From the NCBI GenBank assembly GCA_016218305.1, contig JACREJ010000034.1:1-36885 (forward strand): a DNA stretch of 36,885 bases. Reading direction: 5' to 3'. Below, piece after piece: positions 24,448 through 33,700 of the stretch. The position numbers and the translations under genes were made by a program. The notes beneath the pieces were generated by a model, which saw only the letters and a program-made list of their open reading frames with translations, was not told where the DNA came from and made no database searches. Every line of letters begins with the position of its first letter. Position 1 is the stretch's first letter. Origin of the DNA: Gemmatimonadota bacterium. Its GTDB lineage: Bacteria; Gemmatimonadota; Gemmatimonadetes; Gemmatimonadales; Gemmatimonadaceae.

Positions 24448-25134
24448 TCAGACCTCGATCACGTATTCAAAGGCCAGGAAGGTTGCCACCAGGAAGATCA
24501 CATCAAAGATCACCAGCATCTGCATCCAGGCGCCCGCCTCATTCATGACATCGCCGAACAGCAGCGCCTTGGTTGCCGACATCGCGGCCAGCAGCACCGG
24601 GATGAGCATCGGGTACAGCAGGAGCGGCAGCAGCACCTCGCGCGCGCGGCTGCGGCTCGACATGGCGGCATAGAACGTGCCGAGCGACACGATGCCGACC
24701 ACGCCGAGCATCATGATGAAGACGATCAGCGGCCAGGTCGCCGGGATGTCCACCGAGAACAGGACGATCCCCACCGCGACGACGATCACCAGCATCAGCG
24801 TCACGAAGATCAGGTTGGCGATCAGCTTGCCGGCAAAGATCGCCCAGCGTGCGCCCGGGTAGAGCAGCAGCGCCTCGAGGGCGCCGCCGTCCAGCTCCAC
24901 CTGGTACGAGCGGTTGAACGCCAGCACGCCGGCAAAGAGGATCGCGAGCCAGAGCGCGCCGGCCGCAGCATCGTGCAGCGCCTTGCCGTCGGGCCCGAGC
25001 GCGAGGCCGAAGAGCACGAGGATGGTGACGCCGAGCGACGCGACCGAGTTGAACCCCGCCTTGGAGCGCCGCTCCGTGGTGAGGTCCTTCCATACGATCG
25101 CGCGGATGCGCCGGACGTCGTCGTTGAACGCCAT
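24448..25134 (-). CDS. ccmB: Haem exporter permease CcmB
   Basis: 228 residues with six hydrophobic segments. The N-terminal RIRAIVWKDLTTERRSK and the loop LDGGALEALLLYPGARWAIF match the CcmB family. Its ATG shares one base with the ccmA stop (TGATG). It forms the membrane part of the CcmAB ABC complex, which uses ATP to release holo-CcmE. Confidence 0.93.
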   Translation of the reverse strand: MAFNDDVRRIRAIVWKDLTTERRSKAGFNSVASLGVTILVLFGLALGPDGKALHDAAAGALWLAILFAGVLAFNRSYQVELDGGALEALLLYPGARWAIFAGKLIANLIFVTLMLVIVVAVGIVLFSVDIPATWPLIVFIMMLGVVGIVSLGTFYAAMSSRSRAREVLLPLLLYPMLIPVLLAAMSATKALLFGDVMNEAGAWMQMLVIFDVIFLVATFLAFEYVIEV

Positions 25135-25874
25135 CAGGAGATCCCCGCCGCGCCGGCTGGCAGCGTGATCGCCTGCGGCGACGCGCCGTCGTGCGCGAAG
25201 TCGTCGGACGTCGGCGTGTGCACGCGCCCGTCGCGGATGAGCACCGTGCGGTCGAGCACGCCGGCCGCCGGCACGAGGTCGTGCAGCACCACCAGCGCCG
25301 CGCCGCCCGCCGCGTTCAGCTCGCGAATGAAGCCGTTCATGAGCGCGATGCCGGCAACGTCGAGATTGTTGTAGGGCTCGTCGAGCAGCAGCAGACGCGG
25401 ACGCTGGAGGATGAGCCGCGCCAGCGACAGCCGCCGCTGCATGCCGGCCGAGAAGCCGCGCACGCGCTCGTGCGTGACGTGGGTGAGGCCCACCCGCTCG
25501 AGCGCGGCGTCGATGTCCGCCGACGGGAAGCCCAGCATCGTGGCCGCGAACGCCAGGTTCTCGCGCGCCGAGAGGTCGTCGTAGAGCCCCGGCACGTGGG
25601 AGAAGAAGCCCACGTGATGCCGCACGTCATCGCCCGCGGTCTTCACGTTCGACCCGTAGACGAAGCAGTCGCCGGCGGACGCCTTGAGCAGCGTCGCGAC
25701 GATGCGCATGAACGTACTCTTGCCGCAGCCGTTGTGTCCGAGGAGGCCGACCATCTCGCCGGCGCGCACCTGCAGGTTCACCCCGCGCAACACCCAGCGG
25801 GCGCCGAACCGACGCGCCACCCCGCGCGCATCGAGCGCGAGGTCTGGTGACAGGAGGGGGGCTGATGTCGACAC
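25134..25874 (-). CDS. ccmA: Haem exporter ATPase CcmA
   Basis: 246 residues from a GTG start. Walker A GHNGCGKST (about 45-53), signature FSAGMQRRLSLAR (about 140), Walker B LLLLDEPYNNLD, and the switch histidine in VVLHD are intact. First gene of ccmABCDEFGH. A short MSTSAPLLS leader precedes the domain. No strong ribosome site precedes the GTG. A promoter lies about 60-90 bases upstream. Confidence 0.93.
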   Translation of the reverse strand: MSTSAPLLSPDLALDARGVARRFGARWVLRGVNLQVRAGEMVGLLGHNGCGKSTFMRIVATLLKASAGDCFVYGSNVKTAGDDVRHHVGFFSHVPGLYDDLSARENLAFAATMLGFPSADIDAALERVGLTHVTHERVRGFSAGMQRRLSLARLILQRPRLLLLDEPYNNLDVAGIALMNGFIRELNAAGGAALVVLHDLVPAAGVLDRTVLIRDGRVHTPTSDDFAHDGASPQAITLPAGAAGIS

Positions 25875-25935
25875 GCCAGTAATCAGGGCAATTGCAGCCT
25901 TGTTTTCCAGCCGCAGGATGCCGATAAAATGTACG

Positions 25936-25965
25936 GTTTTACCTTACACCACAACATGATGTCAA
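25936..25965 (-). promoter_or_regulatory. Putative sigma-70-type promoter of the ccm operon
   Basis: On the minus strand TTGACA (25960-25965) is a perfect -35 and TAAAAC (25936-25941) a fair -10, separated by 18 bases in a conspicuously AT-rich patch. Predicted start of transcription near 25929 leaves a leader of about 55 bases before the ccmA GTG. Confidence 0.65.
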
Positions 25966-25983
25966 ATAAGGGGTTGCGTGAAA

Positions 25984-26011
25984 CAGACGGCGGACGGCAG
26001 ACGGCGGACCG
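25984..26011. repeat. Four tandem 7-bp units
   Basis: CAGACGG-CGGACGG-CAGACGG-CGGACCG, an alternating pair of 7-bp words, lies just upstream of the ccm promoter. The unit length equals that of the array flanking the four-helix-bundle gene, but no inverted partner was found nearby. Confidence 0.7.
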
Positions 26012-26068
26012 CTATCGCGCCACGACGCACAACGCGGGAATCGGCGAATGCCGACCCCCGCGTGCGAG

Positions 26069-26141
26069 TGGAGCGTATCGGGATCGAACCGATGACCTTC
26101 CGGTTGCAAACCGGATGCTCTCCCAGCTGAGCTAACGCCCC
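26069..26141 (-). tRNA. tRNA-Ala (UGC)
   Basis: 73 bases folding as a standard cloverleaf. Acceptor GGGGCGU pairs with ACGCUCC and includes the G3:U70 pair that identifies tRNA-Ala. The anticodon arm is UCCGG-UUUGCAA-CCGGA, with anticodon UGC reading GCA codons. The T-loop is GGTTCGATCCC-like. Discriminator base is A; the CCA end is not encoded. It lies alone between the ccm promoter and the repeat-flanked gene. Confidence 0.97.
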
Positions 26142-26169
26142 GTGGCCTCAAATCTAAGTGTCGATGGGT

Positions 26170-26222
26170 GTGAAGGGCAGATGGGAGATGGGAGATGGGA
26201 GATGGGAGTTGGGAGCACGCGG
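26170..26222. repeat. Left arm of inverted 7-bp repeat array
   Basis: Outer flank GTGAAGGGCAG (26170-26180), five tandem units ATGGGAG x4 + TTGGGAG (26181-26215), inner flank cACGCGG (to 26222). It is the mirror of the arm at 26716-26774. It begins 28 bases upstream of the tRNA-Ala 5' end. Confidence 0.9.
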
Positions 26223-26340
26223 GTTCACCATGACCATTGGCCCGGCCGGACCGCACCGCACCGCGCGTGGACGCAACGGAACGACCTCGCGCGCAATCGA
26301 CGGCTGCTGTACGCCCATGCCACCGCTGTTACCGTCGTTC

Positions 26341-26706
26341 ATGTTTCCCCTTGAGCGACTGGACGTCTACCAACAGGCCGTCGATTTGGCGCGAGATTGC
26401 GCGAGAGGATGTTCGTCGCTCCGCGATATCGACCTTCGTCAACAGCTTCTTCGCTCGATCCGGTCGATCGCCGCGAATCTCGCAGAGGGAGCGGGCAGCG
26501 ACTCACAGGCCGTGTTCGCCCGACACATCGCGATCGCACTCGGGTCGGCCAGGGAGAGTGAGTGTCACCTGCGCCTCGCCCGAGACGCAGGGCTTCTTGA
26601 CGCGTCGCTCCACGCGAGATTGCAACTCGCACTGGACAACCTCAGGCCTCGGTTGATCCGGCTACTCGTCGCCGTCCGCAGGAACGCGAAGCGGCGGAGT
26701 GAGTGA
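26341..26706 (+). CDS. Four-helix-bundle protein of the S23/IVP family
   Basis: 121 residues, the usual length of this family. LERLDVYQQAVDLA opens helix 1. RQQLLRSIRSIAANLAEGAGSDS (helix 2, about residues 38-60) contains the signature R-S-x-x-S-I-x-x-N-x-A-E-G. IALGSARESECHLRLARDAG is helix 3, and the C-terminal helix is basic. Relatives are encoded in intervening sequences of 23S rRNA genes, and as stand-alone genes or accessory proteins of diversity-generating retroelements (Avd). No RNA gene or reverse transcriptase is nearby here. There is no clear ribosome site. The gene is enclosed by inverted 7-bp repeat arrays and may be mobile or acquired cargo. Confidence 0.85.
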   Translation: MFPLERLDVYQQAVDLARDCARGCSSLRDIDLRQQLLRSIRSIAANLAEGAGSDSQAVFARHIAIALGSARESECHLRLARDAGLLDASLHARLQLALDNLRPRLIRLLVAVRRNAKRRSE

Positions 26707-26715
26707 CTCACCCCG

Positions 26716-26774
26716 CCGCGTCTCCCATCTCCCATCTCCCATCTCCCCTCTCCCATCTCCCATCTGCCGCTCAC
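26716..26774. repeat. Right arm of inverted 7-bp repeat array
   Basis: Six tandem CTCCCAT units, one reading CTCCCCT (26722-26763), with inner flank CCGCGT (26716-26721) and outer flank CTGCCGCTCAC (26764-26774). Its complement matches the left arm, including both flanks. It overlaps the actF stop codon (26771-26773). Confidence 0.9.
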
Positions 26775-26784
26775 TCGTGAGCGG
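26767..26784 (-). terminator. Hairpin across the actF stop codon
   Basis: CCGCTCAC (26767-26774) and GTGAGCGG (26777-26784) form a perfect 8-bp stem with a 2-base centre, so a compact hairpin overlaps the end of the ACIII operon. On the minus strand it is followed by the purine-rich ATGGGAG array, not by a U-tract, so it may stabilise the 3' end instead of terminating. Confidence 0.45.
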
Positions 26785-28114
26785 GCAACGGCTCCATCGT
26801 CTTCGGATCGCACGGCACCTGCACCTCGTCGCGGTACGGTGACGTCATCAGGAAGACGCGCATCTTGGGGAAGCCATCCATGAACTGGGCGTACAGCCAG
26901 CCGAATGCCCCGAGGAAGCCGACGAAGATCGCCAATTCCCACTTGCCCAGCGGCGGCCCTTCCGCGGCCGCACGCGGGCCGTAGATGGACGGATAGATCT
27001 CCGTGTACCGCGCCAGCCACAGCCCGACGAACGAGCTCGCCGCGAAGAACATCATGCTCGGCGTCCAGACCTTGGCCTTCACGCTCAGCAGGCCGAAGAA
27101 CGGCAGCAGGAACGTCAGCACCGCCGTCGCCACCGTGATGTTCGTCCACGCGCCCGTCAGGCGCAGCGTGAAGAAGTGCGTCTCTTCGGGCAGGTTGCCG
27201 TACCAGATCACCAGGAACTGCGAGAAGGTCAGGTAGCCCCAGAACGCGGTGAACGCGAAGCAGAGCTTGCCGATGTCGTGGTACTGCTTCTCGGTGATCA
27301 GGTCATGCGCATTCAGGTGGTGGTTGAACCAGCGGACGAGGCCGCTGAAGATCATCAGCGCCACCAGCCAGCCGCCCATGAAGACCTGCCACGCGTACAT
27401 CGTGCTGAAGAAGTGCCAGTCGAGCGACATCGAATGGTCCCAGGCCAGCACGCACCAGCCGAGGCCGAACACGAGGGCCATGACCACCGCCATCCATCCC
27501 TGCCGACTGTGCGTGGAGTGCAGTTCGCGCCGCTCCTCGCCGAAGTTGCGGCGCATGGCCGCCCGGATGCCGGCCGCCCAGCGGGCGCCGCCCTCCGGGC
27601 TCACGCCGACATCGAGCCGCACGGACGTCCACACGTACCACAGCTGCAGCGCCACCAGCACGCCCATGACGCCGATGGAGCGCGCCCAGAAGAAGCCGTG
27701 GCTGAGATACAGGTCCTTCTCCGGGATCAGCTCGCCCGTCCCCGGCATGTGCCACCAGGGATAGACGTAGTGCTTGCCGAAGAAGATCGTGACCATCAGG
27801 CAGACGAACGCGAACGGCAGGAAGGCGGCGAAGCCCTCCATGATGCGGATCACCGAGCGCGACCAGCGCGCCGTGGTGATGCGCTGCACGGCGACGAACA
27901 TCACCGCCGCCGACGAGATGGTCGTGAAGAAGAGCCAGTTGACGTGGAACGCCTGCCAGGCGCGGCCGTTGCCGCGGATCATCCCGTAGACGAGCACGGC
28001 GAAGCCGGCCACGAACATGGCGAGAAACGCCTGCTTGATGGCGGCCGGAATGGGCTTGTCGATCGCCGCCAGCACGCGTTCGCGCGACGGGGCGGGAGTC
28101 TCGTGGGCGCTCAT
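26771..28114 (-). CDS. actF: Alternative complex III membrane subunit ActF
   Basis: 447 residues with about ten predicted helices, starting after a cytoplasmic N-terminal segment. NrfD-like quinol-interacting proteins of this type end ACIII operons. The segments WAWDHSMSLDWHF-like (CVLAWDHSMSLDWHFFST) and YLTFSQFLVIWYGNLPEE are characteristic of ActF. It shares one base with the actE stop. It probably helps bind quinol alongside ActC; a functional quinol site in ActF specifically is less certain. It is the last gene of the cluster; no oxidase genes follow. Confidence 0.9.
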   Translation of the reverse strand: MSAHETPAPSRERVLAAIDKPIPAAIKQAFLAMFVAGFAVLVYGMIRGNGRAWQAFHVNWLFFTTISSAAVMFVAVQRITTARWSRSVIRIMEGFAAFLPFAFVCLMVTIFFGKHYVYPWWHMPGTGELIPEKDLYLSHGFFWARSIGVMGVLVALQLWYVWTSVRLDVGVSPEGGARWAAGIRAAMRRNFGEERRELHSTHSRQGWMAVVMALVFGLGWCVLAWDHSMSLDWHFFSTMYAWQVFMGGWLVALMIFSGLVRWFNHHLNAHDLITEKQYHDIGKLCFAFTAFWGYLTFSQFLVIWYGNLPEETHFFTLRLTGAWTNITVATAVLTFLLPFFGLLSVKAKVWTPSMMFFAASSFVGLWLARYTEIYPSIYGPRAAAEGPPLGKWELAIFVGFLGAFGWLYAQFMDGFPKMRVFLMTSPYRDEVQVPCDPKTMEPLPAHE

Positions 28115-28839
28115 CAGTCGTGGCCCTCAGTCTTGGTCTGCGCCGCGCCGTTCGCGGGCTTTGGCGTCGCCACCACCGCGGGACGCGCCAACGCCGGGTT
28201 GCGGTTGGGGCCGATCGGCGTGAAGCCGGGGAGCTTGTCCCCCGTCTCCCCGGGCCGTCCGGCCGGCGTCGTGTCGGGCACGACCCCCGCCAGCTGGCCC
28301 TGCACGGCGCGGATGTAGTTCACGACATCCCACCGGCTCATCTCTTCAATACGGTTATACGACGGCATGAGGCCGCGGCCATTGCGGATCATGCCCCAGA
28401 TGTAGCCGTCGGTCAGCGCCTTGGCGCGGTCGGAGGTCAACGGCATCGGCACCATGCCGAGCTTGGTCGCCTCCCCGTCGCCCTTGCCGGCGCGGCCGTG
28501 GCACACGGCGCAGTTGATCTGGTACTCGATGCGCCCGCGATGCAGCGACGCCGAGTCGGCGGGCACGGGGTTGGCGAGGGTCGACATCGAGTCGATGACG
28601 TTCGGCAGCACGCCGTACGACACGACCCAGGCCGGCATCATCGTGCCGTTGGTCGACACCGATCCGCTCGGGTTGCCGCGGAAGCCCTTGGTCTCGGCGG
28701 AATCGGGGTTGAAGACCTGCCACGGTCCGACCGACGGCTGCTGCTTGAAGTCCGAGAGCCAATTCCCGGTGCCGCAGGCGCCCAGCGCGAGCGGGAGCGC
28801 CACCAGCGCGGCGCCACGGATGAGACGCTTAGCGTTCAC
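28114..28839 (-). CDS. actE: Alternative complex III monoheme cytochrome c subunit ActE (lipoprotein)
   Basis: 241 residues from a GTG at 28839, backed by the ribosome site GGAGG 6 bases upstream. Lipobox LGAC (cysteine about residue 22) suggests membrane anchoring by lipid. A single haem motif CAVCH lies at about residue 110. The later GLMPSY probably supplies the axial methionine. A Pro-rich tail follows. It overlaps actD by 11 bases. Accepts electrons inside ACIII and hands them to a downstream carrier or oxidase. Confidence 0.93.
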   Translation of the reverse strand: MNAKRLIRGAALVALPLALGACGTGNWLSDFKQQPSVGPWQVFNPDSAETKGFRGNPSGSVSTNGTMMPAWVVSYGVLPNVIDSMSTLANPVPADSASLHRGRIEYQINCAVCHGRAGKGDGEATKLGMVPMPLTSDRAKALTDGYIWGMIRNGRGLMPSYNRIEEMSRWDVVNYIRAVQGQLAGVVPDTTPAGRPGETGDKLPGFTPIGPNRNPALARPAVVATPKPANGAAQTKTEGHD

Positions 28840-29329
28840 CGCGCACCTCCACTGCCCCATGCTTGCGGAGCAGCGCCTCGGCGGAACCGAGGCGATCGGG
28901 CGGGCACTCCACCCAGACGCCATAGTCGCCGCGACTGAAGCGCGGGTCGTAGCCGACCATCATGGTAAGGCGCGGGACGCCGGCGTGGATGAAGAGCCCG
29001 GCCACCGTGGACAATGCACCAACCAGCACGAAGACCTCGAATCCGAAGATCGTGTAGGGAATCCACGAGCCGATCGCCTTGCCGCCGACCACGAGGGGCC
29101 AGTAGTTCGACGCCCAGATCGGGATCCAGTAGCCGAACACGCAGCCGGCGAGGCCGCCGAACAGCATGTACATGCGCACCGGACTCTTCGGCGGCTGCAC
29201 CGCATGCTCCAACTCGTGCCGCGGCGTCGGCGTGAACACCGTCACGTCGCCGAGGCGCGCGTGTTTCAGCTCGGTGATGGCGTCCACCGCGCTGTCCAGC
29301 TCCCTGAAATGACCGAGGACGCCGCGCAT
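28829..29329 (-). CDS. actD: Alternative complex III subunit ActD (DUF3341)
   Basis: 166 residues. The MRGVLGHFRELDSAVDAITE N-terminal region and two membrane helices (about residues 60-80 and 95-120) match the DUF3341/ActD family. GYDPRFSRGDYGVWVECPP lies near the C-terminus. Starts at an ATG sharing one base with the actC stop (TAATG). A structural subunit lying beside ActC; no cofactor site. Confidence 0.93.
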   Translation of the reverse strand: MRGVLGHFRELDSAVDAITELKHARLGDVTVFTPTPRHELEHAVQPPKSPVRMYMLFGGLAGCVFGYWIPIWASNYWPLVVGGKAIGSWIPYTIFGFEVFVLVGALSTVAGLFIHAGVPRLTMMVGYDPRFSRGDYGVWVECPPDRLGSAEALLRKHGAVEVRGER

Positions 29330-30759
29330 TAGTGGGCCCGTCCCGTTTGAGGTTCGAAGTCCTCGGCATCCTCCGGCGTGTGCACGTGCACATGCCGGAC
29401 GCGCGGCGGCACGATCTCCTTGGTCTCGGAGATGGCGACCACGGGCAACTGCCGGACAAAGAGCAGGAACCACATGAAGAACCAGCCGAACGAACCGATC
29501 AGGATGGAATAGTCCACCCACGTCGGCGAATACGTCGTCCACTGCCACGGCTCGAACTCGTGCGAGAGCGACGGGACGACGATCACGAAGCGCTCGAACC
29601 ACATGCCGATGTTGATGAAGATCGACAGGATCCAGAGCCAGGCCGGGTTGCGGCGCAGCTTCTGCGAGAAGAGCGTCAGCGGGAGGATCATGTTGCAGGT
29701 CAGCATGATCCAGGCCGCCCACCACCACTGGCCGAAGACGCGGTTCCAGAAGTAGTCCTGCTCGGCCTGCACCCCGCCGTACCAGGCGATGAAGAACTCG
29801 ACGAGGTAGGCGCACCCGACGATCATCGACGTGGTGAGGCAGAGCTTCGCCGCCGCGTCGAGATGGTTGATCGTCACGTAGTGCTGGAGCCGGAACCACT
29901 TGCGGATCGGGATGATGATCGTGAAGACCATCCCGATGCCGGAAAAGATCGCGCCCGCCACGAAGTAGGGCGGGAAGATCGTCGTGTGCCAGCCCGGCGT
30001 GATCGCCATCGCGAAGTCGAAGGACACCACCGAGTGCACCGACAGCACCAGCGGCGTGCTCACCGCGGCAAGGAACAGGTAGGCACGCGCGAAGTGTCGC
30101 CACTCGCGCTCGGTGTTGCGCCAGCCGAACGAGAGAAAGGCGAGGATCCGCCGGCGCAGCGGGTTCGTCTCGCGATCACGCAGCACCGCGATGTCAGGAA
30201 TCAGGCCGACGAAGAGGAACGTCGTCGAGATGGTCAGGTAGGTCGAAATGGCGAAGACGTCCCAGACCAGCGGCGACTTGAACTGCGGCCAGAGAAGGCG
30301 CCAGTTCGGATACGGGATGAGCCAGAAGAACTTCCACGGGCGCCCGAGGTGGATGATCGGGAACAACCCGGCGGTCATGACCGCGAAGACCGTCATCGCC
30401 TCGGCGCACCGGTAGATCGTCGTCCGGAAGCCGGCGCGGAACAGGTACAGAATGGCCGAGATCAGCGTGCCGGCATGGCCGATGCCGACCCAGAAGACGA
30501 ACGTGATGATGTAGACGCCCCACATCACGGGCGGGTTGTAGCCCGCCACGCCCAACCCCTGGTGGAGCTGGTACAGGAACGCGCCAAGCCCAAGCGCGAG
30601 GCAGGCGACCGCCGTCATCAGCATCAGGAACCAGGCCTTGGTGGGCCTGAGCGTCGCGATGATATCGTCGTCGACCTGCTCGTAGTCCCGGACCGCCGGG
30701 AGCTGCACGTTGGCCGACGAGATGTTGGGCCGCCGTGGTTCGTAGGCGATGGTTGCCAT
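29329..30759 (-). CDS. actC: Alternative complex III quinol-binding membrane subunit ActC (NrfD family)
   Basis: 476 residues. A cytoplasmic N-terminus (about 1-40) is followed by about ten helices typical of NrfD/PsrC. HAGTLISAILYLFRAGFRTT and the SVHSVVSFDFAMAITPGWHTT region carry the conserved His/Asp residues proposed for quinol oxidation and proton transfer. Ribosome site GGGGG stands shortly before the ATG, 12 bases after actB. It delivers electrons from menaquinol or ubiquinol to ActB; which quinol cannot be read here. Confidence 0.95.
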   Translation of the reverse strand: MATIAYEPRRPNISSANVQLPAVRDYEQVDDDIIATLRPTKAWFLMLMTAVACLALGLGAFLYQLHQGLGVAGYNPPVMWGVYIITFVFWVGIGHAGTLISAILYLFRAGFRTTIYRCAEAMTVFAVMTAGLFPIIHLGRPWKFFWLIPYPNWRLLWPQFKSPLVWDVFAISTYLTISTTFLFVGLIPDIAVLRDRETNPLRRRILAFLSFGWRNTEREWRHFARAYLFLAAVSTPLVLSVHSVVSFDFAMAITPGWHTTIFPPYFVAGAIFSGIGMVFTIIIPIRKWFRLQHYVTINHLDAAAKLCLTTSMIVGCAYLVEFFIAWYGGVQAEQDYFWNRVFGQWWWAAWIMLTCNMILPLTLFSQKLRRNPAWLWILSIFINIGMWFERFVIVVPSLSHEFEPWQWTTYSPTWVDYSILIGSFGWFFMWFLLFVRQLPVVAISETKEIVPPRVRHVHVHTPEDAEDFEPQTGRAH

Positions 30760-30771
30760 CGTCCGCGCCCC

Positions 30772-33700
30772 CTAAGCCGTAGCCCCGGCCGGAGCCGGGT
30801 GGTTGATCTTCTTCAGGTAGACCACCGCGGTGAACGTGTTCAGTTCCTCGAACACGTGGTACGCACGGCGATCCTCGATGAGCTTCGTGACCGACCAGTT
30901 CTCGTCGGCTGCGTCGCCGAACACGATGGCGCGCGACGGGCAGGCCTGCGCACAGGCCACCGTGAACTCGTCGGCCTCGATCTCGCGGTTCTGCACCTTG
31001 GCCAGCGTCTCCGCGTCGCGGATGCGCTGCACGCAGAACGAGCACTTCTCCATCACGCCCTTGGCCCGCACGGTCACGTCCGGGTTGAGCTGCCAGTTGA
31101 GCGGCTCCGGGAATGCGTACTGCGCCCGGTCCGGCTCGCCATACCCGAACCAATTGAAGTAGCGGACCTTGTATGGGCAGTTGTTCGAGCAGTAGCGGGT
31201 GCCGACGCAGCGGTTGTAAACCTGCACGTTCAAGCCGTCCGGCGCGTGGTACGTCGCGTACACGGGGCAGACCGGCTCGCACGGCGCGTTGCCGCAGTGC
31301 TGGCACATCATCGGGATCACCCGGGCCTCGGGGTGATGCTCCGGGTCCCACGCCATGTCCTTGTACTCGCGGTCCATCTCGTAGTAGCGCTCGAGGCGCA
31401 GCCACGCCATCTCGCGCGAGCGCGTGATGTTGGCGCCGGGGAACTTGCGGTCCGGATACAGGATCGGGCCCTGCCACTCGGCGCCGACCGTCGGGATGTT
31501 GTTCTCGGCGTAGCAGGCCGTGACGCACGCCGAGCAGCCCGTGCACTTGGCCAGGTCGATCGTCATTGCCCAGCGCCGCTTGGCGCGGCCGCTCGGGTGG
31601 TTCGGATCGTACTCGCCCTTCAGCGTCGACTTGGGGTCACTCAGCTCACCCTGCGCGTCGGTGGCCTGCGGGGCGCGGAGGCCGGGGAGGAACTCGGTCG
31701 AGGCCTGTCCCGGGAAGTGGTGCCCGCCATGCTCCTCGCCCTTGAGCAGTTCCTCGATCGTCGCCGCGCGGGCAATGCCGCGCCCATGCTGGCGGCCCGA
31801 CCCCTCGGTCGTGACGATCATCGAGTGCCCTTCGGCCTTGCTCACCGTGCAACGCACGCCCACCAGCTGATAGCCGCCCGCCGAGTCGTTGGACGCGGGG
31901 AGCAGGCCCCAGGCGTTGCGGCCGGTGCCGGTCGCATAGCGTCCGGCCGCGGTCTGGCCGCGGCCGACCATCACCGCCACCGTGTCGGGGCGCACGCCGA
32001 TATACAGGAAGGCGGGAGCGGTGATGGAGCCCGCGACGGTCTTCACCGTCACGTGGTCGCCGCGTTCCACGCCCAGCTTCTTCGCCGTCTCCGGATGCAT
32101 CTCCACGACGGTCTGCCAGCAGATCTTGGTGACGGGATCCGGCAGTTCCTGCAGCCAGGGCTTGTTCGCCCCTCGTCCGTCGCCCATCAGCAGGTTGGCG
32201 TACGCCGCGAGATAGAAGTCGCCGTTCGCCTCGCCGGCGATCGCCGGCCTCATGATCTTTGCCACGGGCGCCACGCGCACCGGCAACGAACCGGCGAGCA
32301 GTCCCTTGGGCAGTGCATTCTGCAGCGTGGCGTTGCCGCCGATGTGCGACGCCACGACCCCGCGATAATCGGGCGGGAACTTGGCGACGTCCGCTGCGTG
32401 CCGCCGCTCTTCGGGCGGGTCCACGGGGCAGGAGAAGCACGGCAGGGGCGTCAGCGATGACAGCAGCACGTCGGCGGTGGCCCGCGTGTTGAAGACCGGG
32501 TCCATCGTCGGCTGCTGCAGTCCCAGCGTTCCCTTCACCGGCTCGGCGATGCCCCAGCTCTCGAGCGCGTGGTGGTCCGGGAGGATCAGGTCGCAGAGCG
32601 CCGTCGTTTCATCGGGAACCGACGAGAACGAGACCTTGAACGGCACCTTTGCCGCGGCCGCGGCGAAGCCAAGTCCGGCCGGCGTGCTGTAGACAGGATT
32701 TGCGCCGCGCACGAAGAGCGCCGGCACGTCGCCGGCTTCCATGGCGGCCACGACGTCGTTCAGGATGGCGGGCGGCACGACGCCTTCCCACGCGCCGTAG
32801 GCCTCGGCCGGCTTCACGGTCACGCCGACGTTGCCGAGCGACTTGTTCAGGTTGTTCACTTCCGTCGCGAGGTCGAGCGCGCGCGGGCCGGAGCCGCCGG
32901 CCACGAGCAGCGACGGCTTGGCGCCGGCGACTTCCCGCTGCAGCGCCGCGAGGATCTTCTGCGGCACGTCGGTGGCGGCGGCCGCGTCGGCGACCGACAT
33001 CTTGCCGGCCAGCATCTTGGCGATGGCGCCGGCCGTGCCCGGCTTCGCGGCGATCCACTGGTCGGCATTCAAGCCGGTCAGCGGGCGGCGCGGGCCGATG
33101 TAGATGAGGCGCGGCGCGCCCTCGATCTTCCCGCGCGCCTCGGCGAAGTCCAGCTGCTGCGGCACCGGCAGTCCCCAGCCATCGAGGAAGTCGGCGGCGA
33201 ACGACACGATGAGCTTCGCCGCACCGAAGTCGAGCTTCGGCCACGACACGCCGTACACCGCCTTGTTCGCGGCGATCGTCGCGAACGGCGCCTCGGCGTC
33301 GTAGCTGATGTGCTTCGGCATGCCGCGGTTCGCGAGCCAGGCGTCGAGGAACGTGTGCAGCAGCCCCTGCTCATGCTGGTTGATGAAGACCGCGTTCTGC
33401 GCCTTGCCGCCCTTCATCGCCGCGTCCACGCCCTTATGCAGCGCGTCGATGGCCTGGTCCCACGAGATCGGGACGAGCTGGCCGTTCTGGCGCATCATCG
33501 GGCCGCGGAACCGATCGGGATTGTACAGCCCCTGCAGCGCGGCCTGGCCGCGCGCGCAGATGGCGCCGCGGTTCACGGGATGATCCGGGTTGCCTTCCGC
33601 CTTGATGGCGCGGCCGTCGCGGGTCTCTACGATGATGCCGCACCCGGCCGCGCACTCGCGGCAGGTGGTGGCGTAGTAGTTGGAGACGCCCGGCACCGTG

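Noticed and set aside
26341-26706. Avd accessory protein of a diversity-generating retroelement
   Set aside because: No reverse transcriptase or template/variable repeat pair is visible in the window.
26170-26774. CRISPR array
   Set aside because: The repeats are contiguous 7-bp units with no spacers, arranged as inverted arms, and no cas genes are present.
26069-26774. Integrative element inserted at tRNA-Ala
   Set aside because: No integrase gene and no direct repeat of the tRNA 3' end was found; the arms are inverted, not att-like.
29332-32460. A 1042-codon open frame on the plus strand
   Set aside because: It lies antisense to actB and actC, has a His/Arg/Asp-rich composition from reading high-GC codons backwards, and matches no family.
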